Source: JANQGH01 sp039177555
Lineage (GTDB): Bacteria; Pseudomonadota; Alphaproteobacteria; DSM-16000; Inquilinaceae
Direction of reading: 5' to 3'
Assembly (NCBI GenBank): GCA_039177555.1
Contig: JBCDFV010000005.1
Span: 1-64,000 of the forward strand
Length of the DNA stretch: 64,000 nucleotides
The translations under genes and the position numbers were made by a program. The notes under the pieces are model-generated. The model did no database searches and had not been told where the DNA came from. It worked only from the letters and a program-made list of their open reading frames with translations. Below are positions 18,244 to 27,546 of this stretch, one piece after another. Every line of letters begins with the position of its first letter. Positions within the stretch are counted from its first letter, which is position 1.

Positions 18244-18370
18244 CACTTCGCTCGCGAACGGTTGCATCGAGAGGTGCCGGCGCCGAACTATTCCAGAAGG
18301 CGGATTTAGAATGGGCCCGGACCGGCGGGCCAGGTAGCAAGCCGCCGGCCAGATGGCAACAGGAGGACGC

Positions 18371-18820
18371 ATGATGAACACGTCGAAAAAGGCCCGCGCA
18401 GTGGGCATCAATCATATCGCTTTAGAGGTCGGCGACATCGACGCGGCGCTGGACTTCTACGGCCGGTTCCTGGATTTCACCTTGCGCTCGAAAAGCGCCG
18501 GCATGGCGTTCATCGATCTGGGCGACCAGTTCATCGCCTTGTCGAAGGGACGGTCGCAACCCGGCGATGATGAGCGCCATTTCGGCCTCGTCGTCGACGA
18601 TAAGGAGGCCGTACGCAGGGTGCTGGACGAGATGGGCATCGAGATCGTCTCAAGCCGCTTCCTGGATTTCTACGACCCCTGGGGCAACCGCATCGAAATC
18701 GTCGGCTACGACAACATCCAATTTACCAAGACGGAAGGCGTTCTGCGCGGCATGGGCCTCGACAGCCTCGGTAAGACGGAGAAGGCATTGAAGGAACTGG
18801 CGGACAAGGGGATGGGTTGA
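18371..18820 (+). CDS. VOC (glyoxalase/bleomycin-resistance) family protein
   Basis: A 149-residue protein of the vicinal oxygen chelate superfamily. It opens with INHIALEVGDIDAALDFYGRFLDF, has a central RHFGLVVDD segment and closes with FYDPWGNRIEIVGY, the classical beta-alpha-beta-beta-beta pattern with His and Glu metal ligands. The C-terminal tail of about 35 residues is charged and helical. AGGAGG at 18361-18366 supports initiation at either of the adjacent ATGs (18371, 18374). Substrate unknown; it stands alone, divergent from the P-loop kinase gene. Confidence 0.85.
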   Translation: MMNTSKKARAVGINHIALEVGDIDAALDFYGRFLDFTLRSKSAGMAFIDLGDQFIALSKGRSQPGDDERHFGLVVDDKEAVRRVLDEMGIEIVSSRFLDFYDPWGNRIEIVGYDNIQFTKTEGVLRGMGLDSLGKTEKALKELADKGMG

Positions 18821-18936
18821 GGCCAACGGCCCGATGCTAAGAGGGGCAGATTGGTTCTCAGTAGCGAAGCAAGCGAGCAGATAGCCGACCAAAGCAAGTC
18901 TTGTTGGGTTTTGAGCAGCGCGGCAGCATCGCAACT

Positions 18937-19704
18937 ATGTGCACCGCGACGTCAAATGGCCGGATCCGCGACGTGATGGAGAACGTCGTCGCTGGCGAGA
19001 TCAAGCGGCTGCTGAAAAAAAGGGAGGCGCGTGAGTTCGGGGGTGCCGATGGCGAGCCCGAGTTCGGCTCGTTCCGCGACGGACCAGACGAAGAACACAC
19101 CATCCTTCGGGGCATGTCGGATGGCAGTATCAGCGTTGAGCCGGCCATTTTTGGCCTGCGGTTTGGCGGCTCTAGCGGCCAAGGCCGAGTTATCCCTCGG
19201 CTCAATGCGCGAGCCGAGGGTCTCACCAAGACGTTCCCTTGGCGGTTTCTGCAAGGCGCGCGATGTCTGAAGATCGCCGACGGATTTTATGAGCCGGAGA
19301 AGGTCCAAGGATCCAGGGAGAACGTTGCCTGGTCGTTCTATCAGCGAAAATCGAGGTCCGGCGATCGTGACGATGCGCCGCCATTTTACATCGCTGGCCT
19401 TTGGAACGAGTTCGTTACATCCGACGGTGAGGTCGTCCTGACGTACGCGCTGATCACCGTTGAGGCTAACGAGACAATTCGGGTTCACAATCGCATGCCG
19501 GCCATCATCCCAATCGAAGACGACCAGGCGGCCAAGCGCTGGCTTTTCGATCCCGCCTGGCCTCTCGATCTGCTGAAGCCCTATCCGGCCGAGGACATGG
19601 ACGGTTGGCGCGTATCGGATGCCGCAAAACGATCGCGGCCGAGGCAGGGTCGGTACTTGATCGAGCCCGTGTCCGACGAGCCTGATCAAGGGAGTCTTCT
19701 GTAG
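18937..19704 (+). CDS. SOS response-associated peptidase (SRAP/HMCES) protein
   Basis: This 255-residue protein has the SRAP domain that shields abasic sites in single-stranded DNA by forming a thiazolidine link with Cys2. The ATG at 18937 gives the required MC start (MCTATSNGR; most relatives read MCGR). The other catalytic positions are present: Asn in RLNARAEGL, Glu in DGFYEPEK and His in VHNRMPAII, with AGLW between them. The GFYEP variant replaces the usual GFYEW. It is a single gene with no SOS operon around it, and no LexA box was recognised. Confidence 0.85.
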   Translation: MCTATSNGRIRDVMENVVAGEIKRLLKKREAREFGGADGEPEFGSFRDGPDEEHTILRGMSDGSISVEPAIFGLRFGGSSGQGRVIPRLNARAEGLTKTFPWRFLQGARCLKIADGFYEPEKVQGSRENVAWSFYQRKSRSGDRDDAPPFYIAGLWNEFVTSDGEVVLTYALITVEANETIRVHNRMPAIIPIEDDQAAKRWLFDPAWPLDLLKPYPAEDMDGWRVSDAAKRSRPRQGRYLIEPVSDEPDQGSLL

Positions 19705-19877
19705 CGTCGCGAGCCATCGGCAGAGCACGCCCTCAAGTCCCTCAGAGAAATCTGCTAGAACGAGACCCGAATGGCAGTCTGACTGCGTAAGGGCGGGGAG
19801 ACGATGTGGTGTCTGGCGAACCATGGACAGGGTTGACGACCTCCGCCTTGCAAGCCGTCTTTTGAGCTTCTTCGGCC

Positions 19878-21380
19878 ATGCCGGGCGCTAACGAAGACTC
19901 ACGCCCCCAACGCTTCGCTCTTGAAGCGATCGATCTGGACGAGGCCGCCGATGAGCCCCTTTACCGGCAACTCGAGGCCGGCATTCGCGAGGCGATCCAG
20001 GCTGGCCGGTTGCGGCCGGGGGAGCGGTTGCCGTCCACGCGGCAACTCGCCCGCGACCTCGGCGTGGCCCGCAACACCGTCGTCAACGCCTACGGACAGC
20101 TCATCATCGAAGGCTATCTCGCCCCCACTGCCGGGTCGGGCACGCGCGTCGCGACGCCGGCGCCGGATGGCCTGCTTCAGGCGGCGGATGCGGGGCGGGC
20201 GTCGAGTACTGTCGCCAAGCCGCCTGCCCTGTCCGCCGCGGCACACAGGCTGTTTTCCATCAACGCCGTGATCGCCGACGAGGTCGACCGGCCGTCACGC
20301 CCGTTTCGGGCCCATACGCCGGCCAGCGACGCGTTTCCCCGCCGGCTGTGGGCCCAGCTCGTTGCCCGGGGTCTGCGTACCCTGTCGCGCAGTTGGATGG
20401 AGCGGGCCGATCCACGAGGGTATCGGCCGTTGCGCGAGGCGATCGCGGGCTACCTTGGGTCGTCGCGCGGGGTTACCTGCGGCGTCGACCAGGTGATCGT
20501 CACGGCCGGCGCCCAGCAGGCGATCAATCTGATCGCCCAATTGCTGATCGATCGGGGCGACATCGTCTGCATCGAGGATCCGGGCTATGTGCCGGCGGCA
20601 ACGGTGTTCGAACTCGCCGGCGCCAGGATCGTCCCGGTCCCCGTTGACGATGAGGGTATCGACGTCGACGCGTTGAATGCGCGTGCGCCGAGGGCAAAAC
20701 TGGTGTTCGTCACGCCCGCCAGCCAGTTCCCCCTGTGCAAGACCATGTCGCTGGCCCGCCGTCTGGCGCTGCTGGATTGGGCGGACCGGGCCGGTGCCAC
20801 GATTGTCGAAGACGATTGCAGCGGCGAGTATCGCTATGCCGGGCGCCCCTTGCAGGCGCTGCACGGGCTGGCGCCGGCCGGCCGGGTACTCTATGTCGGC
20901 ACGTTCAGCAAGCTTCTGTTTCCAACCTTGCGGCTGGGCTATGTGGTCGTGCCCGACAGCATGGTCGACCATGTCGTGGCCGCACGGTGGCTGGTCGACC
21001 AGTACTCTCCGCCGCTGGAACAGGCGGTCGTCGCCGATTTCATCAATGAAGGCCATTTCGCCCGCCATGTCCGCCGCATGCGCGCGCTTTATGCCGAACG
21101 CCAGGCAGCCCTTGTCGCTGTTGCGGCCGACGAACTCGGCGCGTTTCTGGACGTGCCGGCACTCGACACCGGCCTGCACCTGGTCGGCTGGCCGTCATCG
21201 GGGTTTGCAGAGCACGAACTCGCCGTGGCTGCCGCATCGGCCGGGCTGGAACAGATGCCGCTGTCCTGGTTCGGCCTTGAACAACCGAAGAAAACAGGCC
21301 TGATCCTTGGCTACGCGCCCTTCACGGAAAAAGAGGTCCGCCGTGCCGCCGCCAGATTTCGGCAAGCCGTGCAGCGATAA
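19878..21380 (+). CDS. MocR/GntR-type regulator with aminotransferase domain
   Basis: This 500-residue regulator has an N-terminal GntR winged helix (about 20-90, with LPSTRQLARDLGVARNTV) joined to a class-I aminotransferase-fold domain (about 130-495). The PLP-site residues are visible: the Asp in IVEDDCSGEYRY, the Lys in GTFSKLLFPTLRLGY, and a late Arg-rich end. MocR proteins sense PLP or amino compounds and control genes such as pdxST, gabT or taurine genes. No obvious target is next to it: the downstream neighbours are on the opposite strand. The start is supported only by domain fit. Confidence 0.9.
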   Translation: MPGANEDSRPQRFALEAIDLDEAADEPLYRQLEAGIREAIQAGRLRPGERLPSTRQLARDLGVARNTVVNAYGQLIIEGYLAPTAGSGTRVATPAPDGLLQAADAGRASSTVAKPPALSAAAHRLFSINAVIADEVDRPSRPFRAHTPASDAFPRRLWAQLVARGLRTLSRSWMERADPRGYRPLREAIAGYLGSSRGVTCGVDQVIVTAGAQQAINLIAQLLIDRGDIVCIEDPGYVPAATVFELAGARIVPVPVDDEGIDVDALNARAPRAKLVFVTPASQFPLCKTMSLARRLALLDWADRAGATIVEDDCSGEYRYAGRPLQALHGLAPAGRVLYVGTFSKLLFPTLRLGYVVVPDSMVDHVVAARWLVDQYSPPLEQAVVADFINEGHFARHVRRMRALYAERQAALVAVAADELGAFLDVPALDTGLHLVGWPSSGFAEHELAVAAASAGLEQMPLSWFGLEQPKKTGLILGYAPFTEKEVRRAAARFRQAVQR

Positions 21381-21440
21381 CCTGCGGACCGTCGGGGCGC
21401 CAACCGTGCCCCGACGGCATGAGGTGGGCGAGAAGGCGCG

Positions 21441-21947
21441 TCAGACGGCGTCGGCCTGGAGTTCGGCCAACAGCTCTTCCAGCAGCGCCATGCCGGCACC
21501 CCAGCCCTTGTCCAGGCCTTCCAGCGCGCTGGCAAAGCAGGCGAGTTCCGCCGCGCTGGCCTCGTGCGGCACCCAGGTCAGGCGCATGGTGGTCCGGCCG
21601 CTGTCGTCCTCCTCAAGCGTTACCGTGGTCAACAAGACGCGCGGCCAGTCGGCCATCATCGGGTTGGTGGCGATGTTCCAGTCCGCGTCCGCGACGGAAT
21701 GCAGCCAGACCAGACGGGCAGGGGGCTCCACCTCGGTATACTCGACGCGCTCATAGTTGGAGTTGCCGCCCCATTTCATCTCGTTCAGCCACAGGCCGCC
21801 GGGCTTGACGTCTAGCCGGTGAACGATCGTCTCCACGTTGGGGCCGTACCAGCGCGACAGCAGTTCCGGCTCGGTGAAGGTTCTCCACACCAGCGCGCGC
21901 GGCGCGTCAAACACCCGCTCCAGCACGTAAGTCGGCACTTCAGTCAT
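21441..21947 (-). CDS. AHSA1/SRPBCC-family protein
   Basis: This 168-residue protein has the START-like SRPBCC fold. It opens with the family signature YVLERVFDAPRALVWRTFTEPELLSRWYGP and ends with EGLDKGWGAGMALLEELLAEL. Such proteins bind hydrophobic ligands and are very often encoded with an ArsR regulator, as here: the ArsR gene ends 8 bp inside this gene's start. Function beyond ligand binding is unknown. It converges with the MocR gene. Confidence 0.88.
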   Translation of the reverse strand: MTEVPTYVLERVFDAPRALVWRTFTEPELLSRWYGPNVETIVHRLDVKPGGLWLNEMKWGGNSNYERVEYTEVEPPARLVWLHSVADADWNIATNPMMADWPRVLLTTVTLEEDDSGRTTMRLTWVPHEASAAELACFASALEGLDKGWGAGMALLEELLAELQADAV

Positions 21948-22311
21948 TGTCGGCCCCCTTCTTTTCAGCCTGTTTCAGCTCATGCAACAGGCCGTCGAGC
22001 TGATCCAGGCTCGACGACCAGAACGCCCTGAACTCCTCAAGCCAACTGACCGCCGCCGCCATCGGCTCGGCCTTCAGCCGCGCTGGTCTGCGCTGCTTGT
22101 CGATGTCCCGTTCGATCAGGCCGGCCCGTTCCAGCACCTTCAGATGCTTCGACACCGCCGGCTGGCTCATTTCAAACGGGGCGGCGAGCTCGTTGACGGA
22201 GGCCTCGCCGGTCGCCAGCCGCGACAGGATCGCCCGCCGCGTCGGATCGGCCAACGCCGCAAAGACAGCGTCGAGGGCCTGAGGCTTTGGTGAATAACCA
22301 TGAAGTGCCAT
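21940..22311 (-). CDS. ArsR-family transcriptional regulator
   Basis: This 123-residue winged-helix regulator has the recognition region FEMSQPAVSKHLKVLERAGLI and an opening LADPTRRAILSRLATGE. There is no metal-binding Cys motif (no ELCVCDL), so it belongs to the non-metal branch that controls AHSA1-type genes. Its start codon lies inside a 9 bp inverted repeat, which suggests autorepression of the two-gene operon. It overlaps the AHSA1 gene by 8 bp. Confidence 0.9.
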   Translation of the reverse strand: MALHGYSPKPQALDAVFAALADPTRRAILSRLATGEASVNELAAPFEMSQPAVSKHLKVLERAGLIERDIDKQRRPARLKAEPMAAAVSWLEEFRAFWSSSLDQLDGLLHELKQAEKKGADND

Positions 22312-22326
22312 AACTGTATGGTTATT
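22293..22326. promoter_or_regulatory. Inverted-repeat operator candidate over the arsR start
   Basis: AATAACCAT at 22293-22301 and ATGGTTATT at 22318-22326 form a perfect 9 bp inverted repeat with a 16 bp spacer that contains the ArsR start codon (22309-22311). AT-rich arms of this type next to an ArsR gene are typical autoregulatory sites. The site is seen directly; the binding protein is inferred. Confidence 0.65.
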
Positions 22327-22540
22327 TAATGGGCGCGTTATGTCAACCGCTGATTTCGCGCTCCTCGCGAATGGCGCTCGATCAGCGGTTAAGGCTTGAA
22401 CGCGTTGGATTTAGCAATGGGAGAGGGAATGTGTGCCCGTTCCAATGGGGCTGGTTGGACTGTCGCTTTGTTAAGGCCAGCAAGGCTCATGGCAGGTCAT
22501 GGGTGAGTTTCTGAGCGGTTAAGCGTCTCTTGACGAGTGG

Positions 22541-24307
22541 CTAGAACTGCTCCGCCCTTAGGGCCATCACGCTCTCTGCACCTTCGATGATTGGCGGCAA
22601 CAGGGACGCGGTCTGAGGCATTACCTGATCGGCAAAGAACAGGGCGGTGGCACGCTTGGCTTCGCCGAAATCGGCATTGGCGCCGTTGGCCGACGCGGCA
22701 GCGGCACGGGCCATCAACCAGCCGCCGACGGTGATGGCGAACAGCTTCAGGTATGGGGCAGACACCGAAGCCGCAATTGTCGGATTCCCATTGCCCGTCC
22801 GAAGCAGCCAATCTGTCGCTGCGCGCAGATCGTTGAGGCTGGCCTGCAGCCGGTGTGTGATACGATCGTTTGTCGGCTGACCATCCAGCGGGGCCGCCAT
22901 TTCGGCGATCAGCGCCTTGGCCGCCGCCCCGTCGTCGCGCAGGACCTTGCGGAACACCAGATCGTTGGCCTGGATGCCGTTGGTGCCTTCATAGATCGGC
23001 GCGATCCGGGCATCGCGATAGTGCTGGGCGGCGCCGGTTTCCTCGATGAAGCCCATGCCGCCATGCACCTGAATGCCCAGCGAGGCGACCTCCACGCCCA
23101 TGTCGGTGCACCAGGCCTTCACCATCGGTGTCAGCAGGTCGACCAGCGCGCCCGCCCGTTGCCGTTCGGCCGCGTCCGGGTGGCGCTTCGACCGGTCGAG
23201 CGCGCCGACGGCGTAGTAGGTCAGCGCCCGCCCGGCCTCGACTTGGGACCGCATGGCCATCAGCATGCGCCGCACGTCGGGATGGTTGATGATCGGCACT
23301 GCCCCGTCGCCGGGTTTCGTCACCGCGCGGGACTGCACGCGCGCCATGGCGTAGTCGCGCGCCTGCTGGTAGGCCCGCTCGCCGATCGCGACCCCTTGCA
23401 GGCCGACGGCCAGGCGGGCGTTGTTCATCATCGTAAACATGCAGGCCATGCCGCGGTTTTCCTCGCCGACCAGCCAGCCTTGTGCGCCTTCATTGTCGCC
23501 ATAGGCCATTATGGCCGTGGGGCTGGCATGGATGCCCAACTTGTGTTCCAGGCTGACGCAGCGCAGGTCGTTGCGCTGTCCCGGTGCGCCGTGGGCGTCC
23601 GGAATGAATTTGGGCACCACGAACAGGCTGATGCCCTTGGTGCCCTCAGGCGCGCCGGGCAGGCGGGCCAACACCAGATGGATGATGTTGTCCGCCAGAT
23701 CGTGCTCGCCATAGGTGATGTAGATCTTCTGGCCGCTGATGCAGTAGCTGCCGTCGCCATTGGGCACCGCCTTGGCACGGATGGCGCCCACGTCCGAGCC
23801 GGCCTGCGGCTCCGTCAGGTTCATCGTGCCGGTCCATTCGCCGGAAATCAGCTTGGGCAGGTACAACGCCTTTTGGTCGTCGGTGCCGTGGGCCTCGATG
23901 GCCTCCACCGCCGCGACGTTCAACGTTGGGCACAGGCCGAACGACATATTGGCGGCATGGATCTGTTCCATCACCGCCATGGCGACCGACCAGGGCAACC
24001 CCTGGCCGCCATGGTCAGGGGTAAAGGGCATGGAATTCCAACCATCGTCCCGGTAGCGGGCGTAGGCCTCGCGGAAACCGTCGGGCGTCCGGACGACGCC
24101 GTTTTCCAGGATCGACGGGTGCTGATCGCCGATTTGGTTGAGCGGCGCGATGACCTTGCCGGTTAGTTTCGCTGCCTCCTCAAGCACCGCGTCGACCAGT
24201 TCCGGCGAAGCCTCCTCAAAGCCGGGTAGCGTTGCCAGATCGGCCAGACCGGCGAACTCGGCGAGGGCGAACCGCATGTCCTGAAGCGGGGCGGTGTATG
24301 CGGTCAT
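22541..24307 (-). CDS. Acyl-CoA dehydrogenase, 588 aa long-type
   Basis: This 588-residue flavoprotein oxidises acyl-CoA to trans-2-enoyl-CoA. N-terminal, middle and C-terminal acyl-CoA dehydrogenase domains are followed by an extra C-terminal domain (about 470-588). Visible signatures are NLTEPQAGSDVG, YCISGQKIYITYGEHD in the FAD/substrate region, and the late RIAPIYEGTNGIQANDL carrying the catalytic Glu. The extra domain and N-terminal MTAYTAPLQDMRF mark the FadE5/DmdC-like group. It follows the Sua5 gene by 33 bp on the same strand. The acyl chain cannot be deduced. Confidence 0.92.
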   Translation of the reverse strand: MTAYTAPLQDMRFALAEFAGLADLATLPGFEEASPELVDAVLEEAAKLTGKVIAPLNQIGDQHPSILENGVVRTPDGFREAYARYRDDGWNSMPFTPDHGGQGLPWSVAMAVMEQIHAANMSFGLCPTLNVAAVEAIEAHGTDDQKALYLPKLISGEWTGTMNLTEPQAGSDVGAIRAKAVPNGDGSYCISGQKIYITYGEHDLADNIIHLVLARLPGAPEGTKGISLFVVPKFIPDAHGAPGQRNDLRCVSLEHKLGIHASPTAIMAYGDNEGAQGWLVGEENRGMACMFTMMNNARLAVGLQGVAIGERAYQQARDYAMARVQSRAVTKPGDGAVPIINHPDVRRMLMAMRSQVEAGRALTYYAVGALDRSKRHPDAAERQRAGALVDLLTPMVKAWCTDMGVEVASLGIQVHGGMGFIEETGAAQHYRDARIAPIYEGTNGIQANDLVFRKVLRDDGAAAKALIAEMAAPLDGQPTNDRITHRLQASLNDLRAATDWLLRTGNGNPTIAASVSAPYLKLFAITVGGWLMARAAAASANGANADFGEAKRATALFFADQVMPQTASLLPPIIEGAESVMALRAEQF

Positions 24308-24340
24308 TCGGTCATCCTTGGTAACGGCGGTGCTGGCGGC

Positions 24341-25339
24341 TTACGACGCAGCCGCGGCAGAAGAAAGGGGCTTGGGCGCGGCGGCCCGCGCGAGCCGGTC
24401 GTTGATGGCGACGCCCAACCCCTGGCCTGGGACGGGGGCGGCCGCGATGCCAACGATGCCTGGCTGATCGAGCGCGCGCAGCATGGCGAACAGGTTCGCG
24501 GCCGCTTCGTGCAGGTCGCCTTCGGCGCTCAGGTTCAAAATACGGTCGCCCTTGCGCAGGTCTGGCCCGAAAGCCAGGTACGCCTCACCGGGGCGCGGCT
24601 GGCTCGCATTCAGCCGCAAGGGCGCGCTGGGGGCGTAGTGGCTGGCAAGCTGGCCGGGCGATTTTGGCTGGTCGGTCTGGTCGGCGCCGGCGAGGGGGCC
24701 GATCAGGGCCTCTAGATCGTCCGCCGTAACAGAACCAGGCCGCAACAGCCGAGCGACGGGCCCCGTCAGGTCGACGACCGTGCTCTCCAGGCCGACAGAG
24801 CAACGGCCGCCGGCCAGGATCAGCGGAATGCGTCCGCCCAGGCTGTCGCGCACATGCTGCGCCGTTGTCGGGCTGACCTGGCCGGACAGATTGGCGCTTG
24901 GCGCCGCGACGGGCCTTCCGGTTTCTGCCAGCAGTGACCTCGCCATTGGCTGCGCCGGCACGCGGACGGCAATGCTGTCCAAGCCTGCGCTGACCAGCAG
25001 CGAGGCCGGGCTGTCCGTCCATCGCGGCAAGACCAGGGTCAGCGGTCCCGGCCAGAACGTCGCCGCCAGGCGCCGCGCACGATGGTCGAACTCCGCCAGC
25101 GTTTCAGCGGTCTCGGCATTCAAGACATGGACGATCAGCGGATTGAACCGGGGCCGCTGCTTGGCGGCGAAGATCGCGGCAACTGCCCGGTCATCCGTGG
25201 CGTCCGCGCCCAAACCGTAGACCGTCTCTGTCGGGAAGGCGACCAGTTCGCCGGCACGCAATAGGCGCGCAGCCTCGGCAACCCCGGTGGGACTGGCCGC
25301 GACCAGCCGCGTTTCAACAGGCTTCGAACCATCAGACAT
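24341..25339 (-). CDS. L-threonylcarbamoyladenylate synthase, Sua5 type
   Basis: This 332-residue enzyme makes threonylcarbamoyl-AMP for the t6A modification of ANN-decoding tRNAs. The N-terminal YrdC domain (about 15-200) has VAFPTETVYGLGAD, the KQRPRFNPLIVHV segment and PSANLSGQVSPT. The C-terminal Sua5 domain (about 240-330) has the LASHYAPSAPL opening of that domain. Starting at 25339 gives a normal N-terminus. It is divergent from the ParA gene. The t6A partners TsaB/D/E are not in the window. Confidence 0.93.
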   Translation of the reverse strand: MSDGSKPVETRLVAASPTGVAEAARLLRAGELVAFPTETVYGLGADATDDRAVAAIFAAKQRPRFNPLIVHVLNAETAETLAEFDHRARRLAATFWPGPLTLVLPRWTDSPASLLVSAGLDSIAVRVPAQPMARSLLAETGRPVAAPSANLSGQVSPTTAQHVRDSLGGRIPLILAGGRCSVGLESTVVDLTGPVARLLRPGSVTADDLEALIGPLAGADQTDQPKSPGQLASHYAPSAPLRLNASQPRPGEAYLAFGPDLRKGDRILNLSAEGDLHEAAANLFAMLRALDQPGIVGIAAAPVPGQGLGVAINDRLARAAAPKPLSSAAAAS

Positions 25340-25487
25340 GGCCGCCATATAGCGCGCCGGTGCGGTTTTGACCAACCCCGGCTGTCGATGCGCAAGCTGC
25401 GGTCATGAACCGCTGCTGCGGTGCAACATTGACTTGCGTTTGTCTTATTGCGGTGCAGTATGAGCCTTTCCAGTGTAGAGGGCGGCC

Positions 25488-26114
25488 ATGGCAGGATCGG
25501 TTATCACGATCGCCCAGCAGAAGGGCGGCGCGGGCAAGACCACTTTGGCGGCTCATTTGGCCGTGGCGATGGCTCAATCCGGCCGGTCCGTCGCGATCAT
25601 GGATATCGATCCGCAAGGCAGCCTCACGGCCTGGTCTCAGGCGCGGGGCGAGGCAGAACCGGCGATTGCCGCCCATCAGGTCACGGGCTGGCGCGCCGCC
25701 GGTGCCGTCGAACGGCTGGCGCGCGACTTTGACGTGGTGATCGTCGACAGCCCGCCGCACGCCGAAACCGAGGCGCGGATTGCCGTGCGCGCGGCCGATC
25801 TGGTCCTCGTACCGCTGCAACCCAGCCCGATGGACTTCTGGGCCACCAAGCCGACGATTGCCTTGGCGGCGGCGGAGAAGACGGCGGTGCTGGTCGTCTT
25901 GAACCGCGTGCCCGCCCGGGCCAGGCTGGCGGATGAGATTACCGATCAGATGGATGAACTGGGCGCCGATCTGGCCGAAGCGCGGATCGGCAACCGGATC
26001 GCCCTGGCGGCGGCCTTGATGAAGGGACGCGGCGTCACCGAAACCCATCGACGCTCGATGGCAGCCGAAGAGATCGACGCGCTGGCTAAGGAGATGCTTG
26101 ATCGGCTTCGTTAG
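25488..26114 (+). CDS. ParA-family ATPase without a partner
   Basis: This 208-residue deviant-Walker ATPase has QQKGGAGKTT with the signature Lys (residues about 9-18), the switch segment IDPQGSL and VIVDSPPH. The length fits the short orphan ParA/VirC1-like group, which positions protein complexes or plasmids. There is no N-terminal HTH and no parB or centromere-like repeat nearby. It therefore probably acts on a chromosomal or protein cargo (inference). Its last 29 bases overlap the end of the convergent permease gene. Confidence 0.87.
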   Translation: MAGSVITIAQQKGGAGKTTLAAHLAVAMAQSGRSVAIMDIDPQGSLTAWSQARGEAEPAIAAHQVTGWRAAGAVERLARDFDVVIVDSPPHAETEARIAVRAADLVLVPLQPSPMDFWATKPTIALAAAEKTAVLVVLNRVPARARLADEITDQMDELGADLAEARIGNRIALAAALMKGRGVTETHRRSMAAEEIDALAKEMLDRLR

Positions 26115-27546
26115 CGGGCTTGTCTGCAACAGCCGCCGGTTCGGGCAGAATGAGCGTCAGCAGAATGGCCGTCAGACCCGACAGCGCTATGGGTGACCCG
26201 GTGACCGAACGCACGATTGCCGGCAACTCCTGAAAGGCATCGGGCACAAGCGCCGAACCCAGCCCCAGACCCAGCGAAACCGCTGACACCAAGACGCGTT
26301 TTCGGGTGAACGGCTCGGACGACAACAGGCGGATGCCAGCCACGGCGATCGAGCCGAAAAGCACGACCATGGCCCCCCCGATGACCGGTTGGGGGATCGC
26401 GACAAACAGGGCGGCGACGAAGGGAAACAGGCCGAGCAGGACAAGGATCGGCGCGATGAACAACGCGATATGGCGGCTGGCGATCCCGGTCAGTTGAATG
26501 ACACCATTGTTCTGGCCGAAGGTTGTGCTGGGAAAGCTGTTGAAGATCGCGGCGATCGCTGAGTTGACACCGTCGCCCAGAATGCCGCCCCGAATGCGCT
26601 TGAGATAGGTCGGCCCCGCCACCGGTTCGCCCGCGATGACCGAGGTCGCGGTCAGGTCGCCGGCTGCCTCAATCGCAGTCACGAGGTAGAGAATCGCAAT
26701 TGGAACAAAGAGTTCAGCGCTGAATCCGATACCATACTTTAACGGTGTCGGCATCGTGACGGCAGGCTGGCCGGCGAGGCTGCTGAGATCCAAGAGCCCC
26801 GTCAGGGCCGCAAGCGACGAGCCGATAAGAATGCCGATCAGAATGGCGGAGATCCTGACCAGGGGGCGGCGTTGGATGAAGGCGGCGATGATGATCGCCA
26901 TGGTGATCCCGCCAATCGCCAGATTGGTCAGGCTGCCGAAGTCGGCCGCTCCGCTGCCGCCGGCGAGACTTCTGAAACCGACTTCGATCAGGCTCAGGCC
27001 AATCACGGTCACGACGACGCCCGTGACCGTCCGCGTGATGATGCGCCGGATCAGCGGGACGATCTGGCTGAGCCCGATCTCGACCAGGCAGCCGGCCAGG
27101 CAGGTGCCGAAAATGGCCGCCAGCATGGCTTCGTCGCTGCTGCCGGCCGCACGCATCGCCAGACCGCCGGCAACGATGGTGGCCACGAACGTGAAGCTTG
27201 TGCCTTGAAGGCAGAGCAGACCAGAACCGACGGGGCCGATCCGCCGCGACTGAATGAAGGTGGCGACGCCGGAGACCATCAGCGCCATCGACACCAGATA
27301 GGCGCTTTCGGTGTCGTCGAGTTGCAGGCCACGCGCGATCAGCAACGGAACGATTGCGATGGCGAAAACGCTGGCCATCAGATGCTGAAGTGCCGCCAGC
27401 AGACTGCGCAGGGCATCCGGCCGATCATCGAGCCGGTAGATCAGGTCGCTGGCCGCGACCGACAGGTTCGATGGATCTTCGTTTGCGATGGGCGGACCTG
27501 CTCGCGCTTCAGCGATCGCCGGCGGCGTGTCGCGCGCCGTGCTCAA
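26086..27546 (-). CDS. NCS2 nucleobase (xanthine/uracil) permease
   Basis: This 486-residue permease of the nucleobase:cation symporter-2 family has about 14 membrane segments and an ALQHLMASVFAIAIVPLLIARG start of TM1. It has a QNNGVIQLTG segment near TM10, the family signature region, and a VIGGAMVVLFG segment. The frame stays open upstream as antisense noise. The TTG at 27546 is chosen because it overlaps the cysQ-like stop (TTGA) and gives a normal N-terminal cytoplasmic tail. It is the third gene of an operon with the CoxL-like and CysQ genes and converges with parA. Confidence 0.88.
   Translation of the reverse strand: MSTARDTPPAIAEARAGPPIANEDPSNLSVAASDLIYRLDDRPDALRSLLAALQHLMASVFAIAIVPLLIARGLQLDDTESAYLVSMALMVSGVATFIQSRRIGPVGSGLLCLQGTSFTFVATIVAGGLAMRAAGSSDEAMLAAIFGTCLAGCLVEIGLSQIVPLIRRIITRTVTGVVVTVIGLSLIEVGFRSLAGGSGAADFGSLTNLAIGGITMAIIIAAFIQRRPLVRISAILIGILIGSSLAALTGLLDLSSLAGQPAVTMPTPLKYGIGFSAELFVPIAILYLVTAIEAAGDLTATSVIAGEPVAGPTYLKRIRGGILGDGVNSAIAAIFNSFPSTTFGQNNGVIQLTGIASRHIALFIAPILVLLGLFPFVAALFVAIPQPVIGGAMVVLFGSIAVAGIRLLSSEPFTRKRVLVSAVSLGLGLGSALVPDAFQELPAIVRSVTGSPIALSGLTAILLTLILPEPAAVADKPANEADQASP

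Noticed and set aside
17513..18415. Upstream extension of the cupin gene (about 300 extra residues, frame open to 18415)
   Set aside because: The extension is Arg/Pro/Ser-rich without family resemblance, overlaps the P-loop kinase gene, and a good AAGGAG ribosome site marks the ATG at 17512.
22853..24166. 437-codon open frame antisense to the acyl-CoA dehydrogenase
   Set aside because: Shadow of a strongly recognised gene, with no ribosome site or known family.
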